Assembly (NCBI RefSeq): GCF_014653695.1
Contig: NZ_BNAR01000025.1
Span: 41,179-105,178, forward strand
Length of the DNA stretch: 64,000 nt
Direction of reading: 5' to 3'
Origin: Lentzea cavernae
GTDB taxonomy: Bacteria > Actinomycetota > Actinomycetes > Mycobacteriales > Pseudonocardiaceae
The notes beneath the pieces were generated by a model that saw only the letters and a list, made by a program, of their open reading frames with translations, was not told where the DNA came from and made no database searches. This document shows positions 50,001 through 58,888 of the stretch, one piece after another (position 1 is the first letter of the stretch; each line of letters starts with the position of its first letter). A program made the translations under genes and the position numbers.

Positions 50001-51854
50001 GTGCACAACGAGGTGAGCGGAGACGTCCACGGAACCGTGGTGCAGGCACGCGACGTCTACCTGCAATCACCTGCCCCGACCGCGCTCGACGGGCTGCCGC
50101 CGGTCGCCGCCGAGTTCACCGGCAGATCCGCCGACCTGACCGCCGTCGCCGAGGCGCTGGGCGGCTCGCAACCGGTCGTGGTGTCGACAGGCCTCGCGGG
50201 CGTCGGCAAGACGACCCTCGCGGTCAAGGCGGCCCACGACGCCGCCGACCGATTTCCCGGCGGCGTGCTGTTCGTCGACCTGCAGGGGTACTCGGCGCCC
50301 GTCGAACCGCTGACCGCGCTCGGAGCGTTCCTCGGCGCCCTCGGTGTCGTGCGGGTGCCCGAGTCGCAGGCCGAACGCGAGTCGCTCTACCGCTCCCGGC
50401 TCGCGAAGCGGCAGCCGACGCTGGTGGTGCTGGACAACGCCTCCTCGTCCGGCCAGGTCCGCCCGCTGCTGCCGCCGGGGGACCAGCACCGCGTCCTGGT
50501 GACCAGCCGGCACACGTTGGCCGATCTCCAGGGCGCCCGGCGTCTGTCGCTGGACGTGCTGCCGGCCGGGGAGTCGGTGGCGATGCTGGAGAACCTGGTC
50601 GGGGCCGCCGATCCCGCGGACGAACGGATCACGTCCGCGCCGGGGACCGCGCACGAGATCGCCGGCCTGTGCGGAGGGCTGCCGCTCGCGCTCGGCATCG
50701 TCGCGGCCCTGCTGTCCGACGACCCCGGCCTGCCGCTCGCCGACCTCGCGGAGTTGTTGCGGGAAGCCAGGCTCACCGAACTGAGCTACGACGACGACGT
50801 GGCCGTGCGCGCGGCCTTCGACCTCTCCCACGAACGGCTCGACCCGGCCGAGCGGCGGCTGTTCCGGTTGCTGTCGCTCAACCCCGGCCGCCAGGTCAGC
50901 TCTGCGGCCGCCGCAGCTCTTGCCGGGCAACCGTTGCGGGACACGCAGAAGCTGCTGACGGGCCTCCGCCGTGCGCACATGATCGAGAGCGGTGAGCCGC
51001 ACGGCTGGTTCCGGTTCCACGACCTCCTGCGCCTGTACGCGGCGGAACGCGCGGAGGACGACGTCGAGGAAGCCGCGCTCCGCCGCCTGATCGACTACTA
51101 CGCCGAGGCGGCGGAGCGGCTGGAACGGACCGAGCGGTCCAACATCGTCGCCGCGGTCGAACTCGCGCACGGGCTGGGTCGTCACGAGCAGGTGCTGCGC
51201 ATGGCCTTCGCACTGGGCACCTTCCGGTTCTACGGCCATCGCAACAGCGCGGACGGCTTTCGCACCTACGAGCTGGCGCTCGATGCCGCGTTGCGTCTCG
51301 GTGACCGGGACGGCGAGGCCAAGGCGCTGCGCGGGCTCGGGTGGATCCACCGCGAGACGGGCCACAACCCGGCTGCCTACGAGCGGTTCCGCCAGGCAGC
51401 CGCGTTGAGCGGGGAACTGGGGGACCTCGGTGGTCTGGCCAGGGCACTGCACAGCCTGGGCTCACTCGCCCGGCGCCAGGAGGACTTCCCGCTGGCGTGG
51501 CAGCACTACCGCGAGGCGCTGACCGCCTACCACGATGCCGGGGAACCGGGCGGCGAGGCGCACATCCGGTACAACATGGGCATTCTCGCCGACGACGAGT
51601 TCCAGCCGGACCTCGCCGTCTCCCACTTCAAGGCCTGCACCGAGATGGCCGAGGTCGCCGGCCGTCTTGCTCTGGTCGGACGTGCGCACAAGAGGCTCGC
51701 GCTGATCGCGTCGGACTCCGGTCACCAGGAAAAGACGCAGCAACACCTGCAAGCCGCGCACGCCGCCTACCTCGCGGGAGGCCACGAGAAGTGGGCGAAA
51801 CTGCTCTGGCAGCAGTTCAGGAAGGCCCGGCGCAGCAGGCGTTCGCGCGACTGA
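50001..51854 (+). CDS. NB-ARC/TPR regulatory ATPase
   Basis: 617 residues from GTG 50001. The first residues VHNEVSGDVHGTVVQARDVYL are the short tag seen at the N-terminus of many actinomycete NB-ARC proteins without an HTH. The P-loop is VSTGLAGVGKTTLAVKAA and Walker B is PTLVVLDNASS; GLPLALGIVAALLSDDPG is also conserved. From ~370 on, TPR repeats appear (RLGDRDGEAKALRGLGWIHRETG, ARALHSLGSLARRQEDFPLA). It lacks a DNA-binding domain, so it probably signals through partners. Converges on the SelT-like gene. Confidence 0.82.
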   Translation: MHNEVSGDVHGTVVQARDVYLQSPAPTALDGLPPVAAEFTGRSADLTAVAEALGGSQPVVVSTGLAGVGKTTLAVKAAHDAADRFPGGVLFVDLQGYSAPVEPLTALGAFLGALGVVRVPESQAERESLYRSRLAKRQPTLVVLDNASSSGQVRPLLPPGDQHRVLVTSRHTLADLQGARRLSLDVLPAGESVAMLENLVGAADPADERITSAPGTAHEIAGLCGGLPLALGIVAALLSDDPGLPLADLAELLREARLTELSYDDDVAVRAAFDLSHERLDPAERRLFRLLSLNPGRQVSSAAAAALAGQPLRDTQKLLTGLRRAHMIESGEPHGWFRFHDLLRLYAAERAEDDVEEAALRRLIDYYAEAAERLERTERSNIVAAVELAHGLGRHEQVLRMAFALGTFRFYGHRNSADGFRTYELALDAALRLGDRDGEAKALRGLGWIHRETGHNPAAYERFRQAAALSGELGDLGGLARALHSLGSLARRQEDFPLAWQHYREALTAYHDAGEPGGEAHIRYNMGILADDEFQPDLAVSHFKACTEMAEVAGRLALVGRAHKRLALIASDSGHQEKTQQHLQAAHAAYLAGGHEKWAKLLWQQFRKARRSRRSRD

Positions 51855-51863
51855 CCTCAGCCC

Positions 51864-52145
51864 TCAGTTCTTGCGATCGGTGTGGCCCAGCGACCGTTCC
51901 GGCGCCACCCTGTCGCGCACCAGCTGCTTGAGCACGGCGAGGTCCGGAAACCCCTCCTGCTCCTTGCGCGACCACAGCGTCTCGCCGTCGAGCCGCACGT
52001 CGAACACGCCACCCGTGCCGGGGATCAGCGCGACCTCGCCCAGCTCCGCGGTGAACGTGGTCAGCAGCTCCTGCGCGGTCCACCCGGCGCGCAGCAGCCA
52101 CCGGCACTGGGTGCAGTACTCGATCTCCAGACGCGGTGTTCTCAC
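51864..52145 (-). CDS. SelT/SelW/SelH-family (Rdx) selenoprotein homologue, Cys form
   Basis: 93 residues from GTG 52145. The redox motif YCTQCRW (CxxC) is near residue 10, followed by thioredoxin-like ELLTTFTAELGEVALIPGTGGVFDVRLDGETLWSRKEQEGFPD. The Rdx family normally has Cys or Sec at the second position; here it is Cys. It overlaps the XRE regulator gene by 4 nt, so both are in one transcript. Confidence 0.88.
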   Translation of the reverse strand: MRTPRLEIEYCTQCRWLLRAGWTAQELLTTFTAELGEVALIPGTGGVFDVRLDGETLWSRKEQEGFPDLAVLKQLVRDRVAPERSLGHTDRKN

Positions 52146-53005
52146 GCCTTAGTAGTAACAGAGTGCGAGGCGTCCGCGCCCCAGCTGGCCAGCAGCTGCA
52201 GGCCCTCGGCGGACGGGGTGCCGGGCTCGGCGTGGTAGGTGGTGAGGAACAGGCCGGGCTCGCTGGGCATCCGCAGCGTCTCGTACGACAGCGTCAGCTC
52301 GCCCACGAGCGGGTGGCGCAGCACCTTGGTGCCGAAGCTCTTCTCCTTGACCTCGTGCGCGGCCCAGAGCTGCCGGAACAACTCGCTCTTGAGCGAGAGC
52401 TCGCCGATCAGCGCGGCCAGTTCGGGGTCGTCGGAGCAGCAGCCCGCGTCGAGCCGCAGGAACGCCACGATGTCCGCGGCCTTGTTCTCCCAGTTGACGA
52501 ACAGGTTCTGGTACTCGGGCCGCAGGAAGATCATGCGCGCCCAGTTGCGGTCGCGCGGGTCGAGCCTGCTCCAGTCGCCGAACAACGCCGCGGCCATCGG
52601 GTTCCACGCGAGGACGTCCGCGCGCCGCCCGCCGATGTACGCGGGCACGGCGATGCCGTCGAGCAGGTGCCGCAACGCCGGTCGCAGCGGCGAGCGCGGC
52701 TCTTTCTTCTTCTTGTGCGGCTTGCTGCGCGTCAGGTTGCCGAGGTGTTCGCGTTCGGCGTCGTTGAGCCGCAACGCGCGGGCGATCGAGTCGAGCACCT
52801 CGGCCGAGACGTTGCGTCCGTTGCCCTGTTCGAGACGCGTGTAGTACGCGACGGAGACGCCCGCGAGCTGCGCCAGCTCCTCGCGGCGCAGGCCGGGCAC
52901 GCGACGGGCACGGCCGTACTGGGGCAGGCCGACGTCGTCGGGGGACAGCCGGGCACGACGGCTGCGCAGGAAGTCGCTCAGCTCGGCACGCGGGTCGACG
53001 GTCAT
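52142..53005 (-). CDS. XRE-family regulator with MmyB-like ligand domain
   Basis: 287 residues from ATG 53005. The HTH is RVPGLRREELAQLAGVSVAYYTRLEQGNGRNVSAEVL. From ~105 the MmyB-like domain follows, with RRADVLAWNPMAAALFGDWSRLD, RNWARMIFLRPEYQNLFVNWE and FGTKVLRHPLVGELTLSYETLRMP. This domain binds lipid-like ligands in a characterised member. Regulators of this type usually control a neighbouring oxidoreductase; here the zinc dehydrogenase lies divergent 145 bp away. Confidence 0.9.
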   Translation of the reverse strand: MTVDPRAELSDFLRSRRARLSPDDVGLPQYGRARRVPGLRREELAQLAGVSVAYYTRLEQGNGRNVSAEVLDSIARALRLNDAEREHLGNLTRSKPHKKKKEPRSPLRPALRHLLDGIAVPAYIGGRRADVLAWNPMAAALFGDWSRLDPRDRNWARMIFLRPEYQNLFVNWENKAADIVAFLRLDAGCCSDDPELAALIGELSLKSELFRQLWAAHEVKEKSFGTKVLRHPLVGELTLSYETLRMPSEPGLFLTTYHAEPGTPSAEGLQLLASWGADASHSVTTKA

Positions 53006-53150
53006 GGGCCCGAGTATCCCCGCCACCGCGGGAACGTGCCTGCTACTGCTGGTGGTAGGCACGGCAGTCGTACGAAAACCAGGTGCCTGGGCAGGTCCGT
53101 CGAAGAGGCGCAGTGTCGTCACCGACACGACGAACCGAGGAGAGACCCTG

Positions 53151-54191
53151 ATGAGCACCGTCGCTGCCTACGCCGCTCCCGCACCCAAGGCACCGCTGGA
53201 GCGCACCACCATCGAGCGTCGCGCGGTCGGCGCGCACGACGTCCTGATCGACATCAAGTTCGCGGGCATCTGCCACTCCGACATCCACCAGGTCAACGAG
53301 GGCTGGGGCGAGTCGATCTTCCCGATGGTCCCCGGTCACGAGATCGCGGGCGTCGTCGCCGAGGTCGGTTCCGAGGTGACGCGGTACGCCGTCGGTGACC
53401 GCGTCGGCGTCGGCTGCTTCGTGGACTCGTGCCGCGAGTGCGACCACTGCCTGCGCGGCCTGGAGCAGTACTGCGCCAAGGGCCAGGTCGGGACCTACAA
53501 CGCGGTCGGCTACGACGGCGAGGTCACCTACGGCGGTTACTCGAAGCAGCTCGTGGTCGACGAGAACTACGCCGTGCGCATCCCGGACGCGCTTCCGCTG
53601 GACGTGGCCGCGCCGCTGCTGTGCGCCGGCATCACGCTGTACTCGCCGTTGAGGCACTGGAACGTCGGCCCCGGCACCAAGGTCGCGATCGTCGGCCTGG
53701 GCGGTCTCGGCCACATGGGCGTCAAGATCGCCGTCGCGCTCGGCGCCGAGGTCACCGTGCTGTCGCAGTCGTTGCGCAAGAAGGACGACGGGCTCAAGCT
53801 CGGCGCCCACGACTACCGCGCGACCAACGACCCGGCGACGTTCGCGGAGCTCGCCGGCAAGTTCGACGTGATCGTCTCGACGGTGTCCGCGCCACTGGAC
53901 TTCGGCGCCTACCTGAGCCTGCTCAGGACCGACGGCGCCCTTGTCAACGTGGGTGCGCCCGAGGAGCCGATCTCGCTGAACCTGTTCAGCCTGATCGGCC
54001 GGCGCAAGACGCTCGCCGGTTCGATGATCGGCGGCATCGCGGAGACCCAGGAGATGCTGGACTTCTGCGCCGAGCACGGCCTGGGCGCGGAGATCGAGCT
54101 GATCAGCGCGGACGAGATCAACACCGCTTACGAGCGCGTGCTCTCGAGCGACGTGCGGTACCGGTTCGTGATCGACACGGCCACGATCTGA
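53151..54191 (+). CDS. Zinc-dependent NADP alcohol dehydrogenase (YahK/CAD type)
   Basis: 346 residues from ATG 53151, with GAGGAGAG upstream. Catalytic zinc ligands are in GICHSDIHQ and PGHEIAGVV. The structural zinc site is CRECDHCLRGLEQYC. The Rossmann motif GLGGLGHMGVKIA and the NADP-type AEVTVLSQS follow. This pattern matches the cinnamyl-alcohol/YahK group of broad aldehyde reductases. Divergent from the XRE gene. Confidence 0.92.
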   Translation: MSTVAAYAAPAPKAPLERTTIERRAVGAHDVLIDIKFAGICHSDIHQVNEGWGESIFPMVPGHEIAGVVAEVGSEVTRYAVGDRVGVGCFVDSCRECDHCLRGLEQYCAKGQVGTYNAVGYDGEVTYGGYSKQLVVDENYAVRIPDALPLDVAAPLLCAGITLYSPLRHWNVGPGTKVAIVGLGGLGHMGVKIAVALGAEVTVLSQSLRKKDDGLKLGAHDYRATNDPATFAELAGKFDVIVSTVSAPLDFGAYLSLLRTDGALVNVGAPEEPISLNLFSLIGRRKTLAGSMIGGIAETQEMLDFCAEHGLGAEIELISADEINTAYERVLSSDVRYRFVIDTATI

Positions 54192-54198
54192 GGGTTCC

Positions 54199-54570
54199 TC
54201 ATTGGGGCGGGCACGGCTTTCCGGTCGCGTAGGCCTCGGTCGCGCCTGCGATCACCCTGTCGAGCTGCAGGAGGGTCTCCTGCAGCTCTTCGATCTGCTT
54301 CACCACCGACGAGCGGTGCCCGATCAGCTTGGTCATGACCTGCGGCGCCGCCACCCCCGTCACCACGCACGGCAGCATCTCGAGGATCGACGCACTGGAG
54401 ATCCCGGCAGCGTAGAGCTGCTGGATCAGCCGCACCCTGCCGATGGCGTTCTCCTCGTACCGCCGTTGCCCGCTCTCACTGCGTTGCGAGGCAAGAAGGC
54501 CCTGCTCTTCGTAGTAGCGCAACGCGCGCACGCTCACGCCTGTGCGTTCCGCCAACTCGCCGATGCGCAT
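54199..54570 (-). CDS. MerR-family regulator (redox/aldehyde type)
   Basis: 123 residues from ATG 54570. The HTH and wing read MRIGELAERTGVSVRALRYYEEQGLL and SESGQRRYEENAIGRVRLIQQLYAAG. Dimerisation helix SVVKQIEELQETLLQLDRVIA is followed by GKPCPPQ. Cys residues (LPCVV, KPCPP) may sense electrophiles. Divergent from the OYE gene with a strong dyad between them. Confidence 0.9.
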   Translation of the reverse strand: MRIGELAERTGVSVRALRYYEEQGLLASQRSESGQRRYEENAIGRVRLIQQLYAAGISSASILEMLPCVVTGVAAPQVMTKLIGHRSSVVKQIEELQETLLQLDRVIAGATEAYATGKPCPPQ

Positions 54571-54591
54571 GAGACCTCCGCCACAAAACCT

Positions 54592-54622
54592 ACCTCTGAC
54601 GTTAATGTCAGGTTCCTAGCCT
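54592..54622. promoter_or_regulatory. SoxR-like dyad and -10 box between MerR and OYE genes
   Basis: ACCTCTGACGTTAATGTCAG (54592-54611, completed by GT) is a near-palindrome resembling SoxR/MerR boxes. TAGCCT (54617-54622) is a -10 for the OYE gene. With transcription starting at about 54629-54630, the OYE mRNA would be leaderless. Confidence 0.6.
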
Positions 54623-54629
54623 AGCTCTC

Positions 54630-55679
54630 ATGCTGCTCACTAGCTACCGACTCGGAAACCTGACCCTGCCGAACCGCCTCGTCATGGCGCCGATGACCCG
54701 CGCACGGGCTGTTGACGGCGCACCGACGGCGGAGACGGCCACCTACTACGCCCAGCGCGCCACGGCCGGGCTCATCGTCACCGAAGGCGTGCACCCGAAC
54801 GCCGTCGGCCAGGCCGGTCCGGCCATGCCCGGCATCCACACCGACGAGCAGGTCGAGGCCTGGCGCGCGGTCACCGACGCCGTGCACGCCAACGGCGGCC
54901 GCATCTTCGCCCAGCTCATGCACGGTGGCCGGATCGGCCACGCCGAGGTCGCCGGGCACCACCCCGTCGGACCGTCGGCGATCGCGGCCGGCACCGAGAT
55001 CTTCACCCCGACCGGGCCGGCGCCCGCGCCCGTGCCGCGCGCACTGGAGACCGCCGAGGTGGCCGAGCAGGCCCAGGCGTTCGGCGACGCGGCACGGCGG
55101 GCCGTCGAGGCCGGGTTCGACGGCGTGGAACTGCACGGCGCGAACGGGTACCTGATCCAGCAGTTCCTGTCCTCCAGCGCCAACGAGCGCACCGACGGCT
55201 ACGGCGGCTCGATCGCCGGACGCGTCCGGTTCGCCGTCGAGGCGGTCGAAGCGGCCGTGGACGCCATCGGAGCCGACCGCGTCGGCATCCGGCTCTCACC
55301 CGGCGGCGAGATCCAGGGCATCGTCGAACAGGACGTGCCCGCGCTCTACGGCGAGCTGCTGAAGGCGTTGCCGGACATGGCCTACATCCACGTCCTGACC
55401 ACTGTGGACGACGAGCTGCTGATGGGGTTGCGCAAGGCGTGGCCGAGCGCGTTCATCCTCAACCCCGGCGGCCAGATCGGCCCGGTCGAGGGCACCCAGG
55501 AGCAGGGGGAGCGCTGGCTCGCCAACGGCGCCGACCTGATCAGCTACGGCCGCGCCTACATCGGCAACCCCGACCTGGTCGAACGCTTCCGGCTCGGTCT
55601 GCCGCTCGCGAGCACCGAGCGCGAGACCTGGTTCGGCACGCCGAACGGGTACGTCGACTACCCGAGCTATCAGCACTGA
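54630..55679 (+). CDS. Old Yellow Enzyme-family alkene reductase
   Basis: 349 residues from ATG 54630. The FMN barrel is clear: RLVMAPMTRARAVDG, IFAQLMHGGRIGHAEVAG, FDGVELHGANGYLIQQFLSS, TDGYGGSIAGRVRFAVEAV and DLISYGRAYIGNPDLVERF. The His-Gly-Ala-Asn pair (HGAN) binds the carbonyl of enones. Such enzymes reduce alpha,beta-unsaturated carbonyls. It probably detoxifies electrophiles together with the adjacent dehydrogenase. Overlaps the convergent TetR gene by 10 nt. Confidence 0.93.
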   Translation: MLLTSYRLGNLTLPNRLVMAPMTRARAVDGAPTAETATYYAQRATAGLIVTEGVHPNAVGQAGPAMPGIHTDEQVEAWRAVTDAVHANGGRIFAQLMHGGRIGHAEVAGHHPVGPSAIAAGTEIFTPTGPAPAPVPRALETAEVAEQAQAFGDAARRAVEAGFDGVELHGANGYLIQQFLSSSANERTDGYGGSIAGRVRFAVEAVEAAVDAIGADRVGIRLSPGGEIQGIVEQDVPALYGELLKALPDMAYIHVLTTVDDELLMGLRKAWPSAFILNPGGQIGPVEGTQEQGERWLANGADLISYGRAYIGNPDLVERFRLGLPLASTERETWFGTPNGYVDYPSYQH

Positions 55680-56257
55680 AGCGCGCGCAGCAGGTGGTCG
55701 GTGAGTCGTTCGAGGTAGTCGGGCTCGACCTCTGCCCGGCGGACGGACAGCCGCCAGTAGACCGGTGCCGCCACCAGGTCCAGGGCGATCTCGAGGTCGA
55801 AGCCGGCGGGTAGCTCGCCCCGGTCGACCGCTCGTTGCAGCGTCACGGCGCCGAGTGCCCGCCGGGGTTCGCCGATCGTCGCCGCGATCGCCTCGGACAG
55901 CGCCGGGGTGCGGACGGCCTCGGCGGTGAGGTCGGGCAGGATCGTGGCGAACCGGGGGTGCGTGAGCCAGTCGTGCACGGCCGTGACGGTGGCCAGCAGA
56001 TCACCGCGCAACGACCCGGTGTCCGGAACCTCGGCCAGTGGCACGGAGAACTCCGACAGAGCCGCGACCACCATGTCCTGCTTGGACGGCCACCGCCGGT
56101 ACAGCGCGCTCTTGCCGACCTCCGCGCGCTTGGCGACGGCCTCCATCGACAGCCGGCCGTAGCCGTGCAGGGCGAGCTCGTCGAGCACGGCGTCGGTGAT
56201 CGCCTGCGTCACCTGGGGCTGCAGCACGGCGGCGCCGGTCGGGGTGCGCTTGGTCAT
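55670..56257 (-). CDS. TetR-family regulator
   Basis: 195 residues from ATG 56257 (an ATG at 56269 is also in frame). The HTH is ELALHGYGRLSMEAVAKRAEVGKSALYRRWPSKQDMVVAAL, of the type with a C-terminal TetR_C_16-like domain (LEIALDLVAAPVYWRLSVRR). Two operator-like dyads lie in the intergenic region ahead of the SnoaL and NmrA genes. Confidence 0.9.
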   Translation of the reverse strand: MTKRTPTGAAVLQPQVTQAITDAVLDELALHGYGRLSMEAVAKRAEVGKSALYRRWPSKQDMVVAALSEFSVPLAEVPDTGSLRGDLLATVTAVHDWLTHPRFATILPDLTAEAVRTPALSEAIAATIGEPRRALGAVTLQRAVDRGELPAGFDLEIALDLVAAPVYWRLSVRRAEVEPDYLERLTDHLLRALQC

Positions 56258-56275
56258 GACGCACATCATAGGACT

Positions 56276-56331
56276 GGACGAGACGGTCCCGTTCCGCCTA
56301 ACGTGGTGGACGGGACGATACCGTCTCGTCC
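56276..56331. promoter_or_regulatory. Paired TetR operator dyads
   Basis: GGACGAGACGGT (56276-56287) and its exact reverse complement ACCGTCTCGTCC (56320-56331) are 32 bp apart. Each also sits in its own imperfect palindrome: ACGAGACGGTCCCGT (56278-56292) and ACGGGACGATACCGTCTCGT (56310-56329). The layout would let two dimers silence both divergent promoters. Confidence 0.75.
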
Positions 56332-56350
56332 ATTTCTGTGAGGAGCTTCC

Positions 56351-56731
56351 GTGGACCTCATCCCGAGGGCGCTGCAACTGCTGCTGGACAAGGACATGAT
56401 GGGTTTCGCCGGCCTGTGGGCCGAGGACGGCGTGGCGGAGTTCCCGTTCGCCCCGCCCGGCTGGCCCGCGAGGCTGGAAGGCCGTGCGGCGGTCGAGGAC
56501 TACCTGCGCGACTACCCGAAGATGCTCGACATCCGGAGCTTCCCGAAGCAGGTCGTGCACCAGACGACCGATCCGGACGTGCTCATCGCCGAGTTCGACG
56601 CCGAGGGCGTCGTGGTCGCGACCGGCAAGCCGTACCGGGCCTCCTACATCGCCGTCGTCACGACCCGCGAGGGCGAGATCGTGAGCTACCGCGACTACTG
56701 GAACCCGTTGCTGGTGCAGGAGATGGCATGA
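56351..56731 (+). CDS. SnoaL/NTF2-like protein
   Basis: 126 residues from GTG 56351, with GAGGAG upstream. The NTF2-like cone is seen from the first helix (RALQLLLDKDMMGFAGLWAEDGVAEFPFAP) and a later RASYIAVVTTREGEIVSYRDYWNP. The second stretch is typical of SnoaL-like ketosteroid-isomerase folds. It overlaps the NmrA-type gene by 4 nt (ATGA). Catalytic residues are not assigned. Confidence 0.87.
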   Translation: MDLIPRALQLLLDKDMMGFAGLWAEDGVAEFPFAPPGWPARLEGRAAVEDYLRDYPKMLDIRSFPKQVVHQTTDPDVLIAEFDAEGVVVATGKPYRASYIAVVTTREGEIVSYRDYWNPLLVQEMA

Positions 56732-57528
56732 CCACGCTGATCATCGGCGGCACCGGCACGACCGGCAGCCGGCTGGCCGCACTGCTGCCCGGCGCCCGTG
56801 TCGGCACCAGGAAACCCCTGCGGGACGACCACGTCCGGTTCGACTGGGACGTGCCCGCGACGTTCGGCAACGCGCTGGAAGGGGTGAGCAGCGTCTACCT
56901 GATGCCCCCGATCGGAGTCGTCGACCCCGTTCCGGTGGTCGAGTCGCTGCTCGCCCGAGCGCGGCTCGTGCGGCGAGTCGTCCTGCTCAGCTCGTCCGCG
57001 GTGCCGGAGAGCGCCACGGGGATGGGCGCGCTCCCGGCACTCGTGCGCGCCCTTCCGGAGTGGGCGGTGCTGCGGCCGTCGTGGTTCATGCAGAACTTCA
57101 CCGGCGACCACCTCGTCGCGGCCGGTGTCCGCGACGGCGAGATCGTCACGGCGACCGGGGACGGCCGGGTCGGGTTCGTCGACGCCGCCGACATCGCCGC
57201 GGTGGCCGCCCGTGCGCTGACGGATCCGTTGCCGCACAACACCGATCACCTGATCACCGGGCCGGAGGCGCTCAGCTACGCGGACGCCGCCGCGATCATC
57301 ACCGAGGTCACCGGGAAGCCTGTCCGGCACCGTTCGGTCGGCACGGCGGAGATGACCGAGCGCATCGCCACCGCGGTGCCCCGCGAGTTCGCCGCCCTCC
57401 TGGCCGGGCTCGACGAGGACATCCGGGGTGGTGCGGAGGACCGGGTCACCACGACCGTTCAGGAGGTGACGGGCAGGCCACCGGTTTCGTTCCGCGACTT
57501 CGTCAGGCGCACGTTCACCGCGTCTTAG
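56728..57528 (+). CDS. NmrA/NAD(P)H-binding oxidoreductase (SDR atypical)
   Basis: 266 residues from ATG 56728. It starts TLIIGGTGTTGSRLAALLPG (GxxGxxG), and has VVLLSSSAVPES, WFMQNFTGDHLV and GEIVTATGDGRVGFVDAADIAAVAARAL, all hallmarks of NmrA-like and QOR2-like reductases. The usual catalytic Tyr-x3-Lys is not visible, as is normal in NmrA types. Co-transcribed with the SnoaL gene. Overlaps the convergent membrane gene by 4 nt. Confidence 0.9.
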   Translation: MTTLIIGGTGTTGSRLAALLPGARVGTRKPLRDDHVRFDWDVPATFGNALEGVSSVYLMPPIGVVDPVPVVESLLARARLVRRVVLLSSSAVPESATGMGALPALVRALPEWAVLRPSWFMQNFTGDHLVAAGVRDGEIVTATGDGRVGFVDAADIAAVAARALTDPLPHNTDHLITGPEALSYADAAAIITEVTGKPVRHRSVGTAEMTERIATAVPREFAALLAGLDEDIRGGAEDRVTTTVQEVTGRPPVSFRDFVRRTFTAS

Positions 57529-58844
57529 CGCACCAGTTCGCACGGGACGAGGAAGAACCAGTCCTGAGGCTCGTGCTCCAGCCGTGCGAACTCGTGCGTC
57601 GTCGCGCACTCCGCACGGGCGTTGGCCAGGCTCTCGTCCCACGGGACGCCGGTCAGCACCGCGCCGGGTTCGCGGAAGTGGGCGAAGACGCTGACCACCA
57701 CGAGGATCCCGATCAGGTAGCGGCTTCCCGCCCGCACCACGCGTTCCCCGGTGCTGCGCGGGGCCGCGTCGAGGCCGACGAAGATCGCGGTGAACAGGAA
57801 CAGACACGGTGCGATGCTGTAGCGCTGGGCGGCCATCACGACGCCCGGCGCCTGCACCTGCAGGACCTGCGCCCAGTTCAGGACCAGACACGCGACGATG
57901 AGGACCACGCCGTAGGCCCCGGCGACCAGCGCGAGCGTTCGTCCCGGCCGGTCGGCGAACCGCAGCCCCATCACGATCGGCACCGCGGCGACCAGCACCG
58001 CCGCGAGGATCACCAGGTTGCCGTTCGCCGGGTAGAACGCGCTGACCCGCTCGGAGCCCGTGAACGCCACCACGGGCACCCGCAGGAGGCTCGCCAGCAG
58101 CACCTGCACCGGGTCGACCTCGTCGTGCGAGTACGCCGTGCGCGAGGCGAAGACCATCGTCAGGCCCTGCACTACCAGCGCGGCGAGGAACGCGACCGGC
58201 ACCTCCTTGCGCGGCTGGAAGAGCCGCACGAGCGCGATGGGCGCCAGGATGAAGATCAGCGGGCTGGTCAGGGCGGAGAGGACCACGAACAACGCGACCG
58301 GCACGCGCGGAGCGTTGCGCCACAACAACGCCCAGAAGGTCCCGTAGAGCAGGAACCAGTGCAGGTTCGTCATGTTGTTCAACGTCTCGGAGTTGCCGGC
58401 GGGCAACACGACGACCAGCGACGCCAGCGCGAACCGCATCGGCGTCGACTTCAGGTACGCCTTCGAACCCGCGAACGTGATCAGCGCGACGAGCGCGCGC
58501 AGCACCGCAGCGAAGACCGCGAACCCCGCGGCGGCCCACTCGATCGGCAGCAACGCCACCAGTTCGGCGACCAGGCGCGGCAGCGCGTGCAGGTAGCCGC
58601 CGTAGGGATCGGTCAGGTTCGACAGCGCGGGGGAGAGCATCGCGTCGACCAGGAACCGGGCGCCGTCCTCGGCCCACAGGTGGTCGAGCCTCGACCAGCC
58701 CGCCGGGACGAGCAGCAGGAACGCCACCGAGGCGACGAACGCGCCCGCGTTGCCCAGCCACGCCAGCTCGTGCCGCGGCTCGTCGGGCACAGGTAAGACG
58801 CTGCCCGCGAGTTTTTCTGGCCGTTTCGCCGTTGATGTAACCAT
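57525..58844 (-). CDS. GT-C-like polytopic membrane protein
   Basis: 439 residues from ATG 58844, with GGGGGC 6 nt upstream; ATG 58856 is an alternative. About ten membrane helices. The first external loop carries LWAEDGARFLVDAML, where the Glu-Asp pair is where GT-C enzymes hold catalytic acids. PAGNSETLNNMTNLHWFLLY is a strong conserved block. I cannot name the family, but polyprenyl-sugar transfer to surface glycans fits. The downstream tail has five Cys/Trp clusters outside the membrane. Confidence 0.65.
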   Translation of the reverse strand: MVTSTAKRPEKLAGSVLPVPDEPRHELAWLGNAGAFVASVAFLLLVPAGWSRLDHLWAEDGARFLVDAMLSPALSNLTDPYGGYLHALPRLVAELVALLPIEWAAAGFAVFAAVLRALVALITFAGSKAYLKSTPMRFALASLVVVLPAGNSETLNNMTNLHWFLLYGTFWALLWRNAPRVPVALFVVLSALTSPLIFILAPIALVRLFQPRKEVPVAFLAALVVQGLTMVFASRTAYSHDEVDPVQVLLASLLRVPVVAFTGSERVSAFYPANGNLVILAAVLVAAVPIVMGLRFADRPGRTLALVAGAYGVVLIVACLVLNWAQVLQVQAPGVVMAAQRYSIAPCLFLFTAIFVGLDAAPRSTGERVVRAGSRYLIGILVVVSVFAHFREPGAVLTGVPWDESLANARAECATTHEFARLEHEPQDWFFLVPCELVR

Positions 58845-58888
58845 TCGTGCCCCCATGTCCGATTCCGAACCTGGGAGAACGTAGCCGG

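Noticed and set aside
57060..58796. 578-codon plus-strand open frame
   Set aside because: Antisense to the GT-C-like membrane protein and out of frame with the NmrA gene; low-complexity His/Arg/Gln translation.
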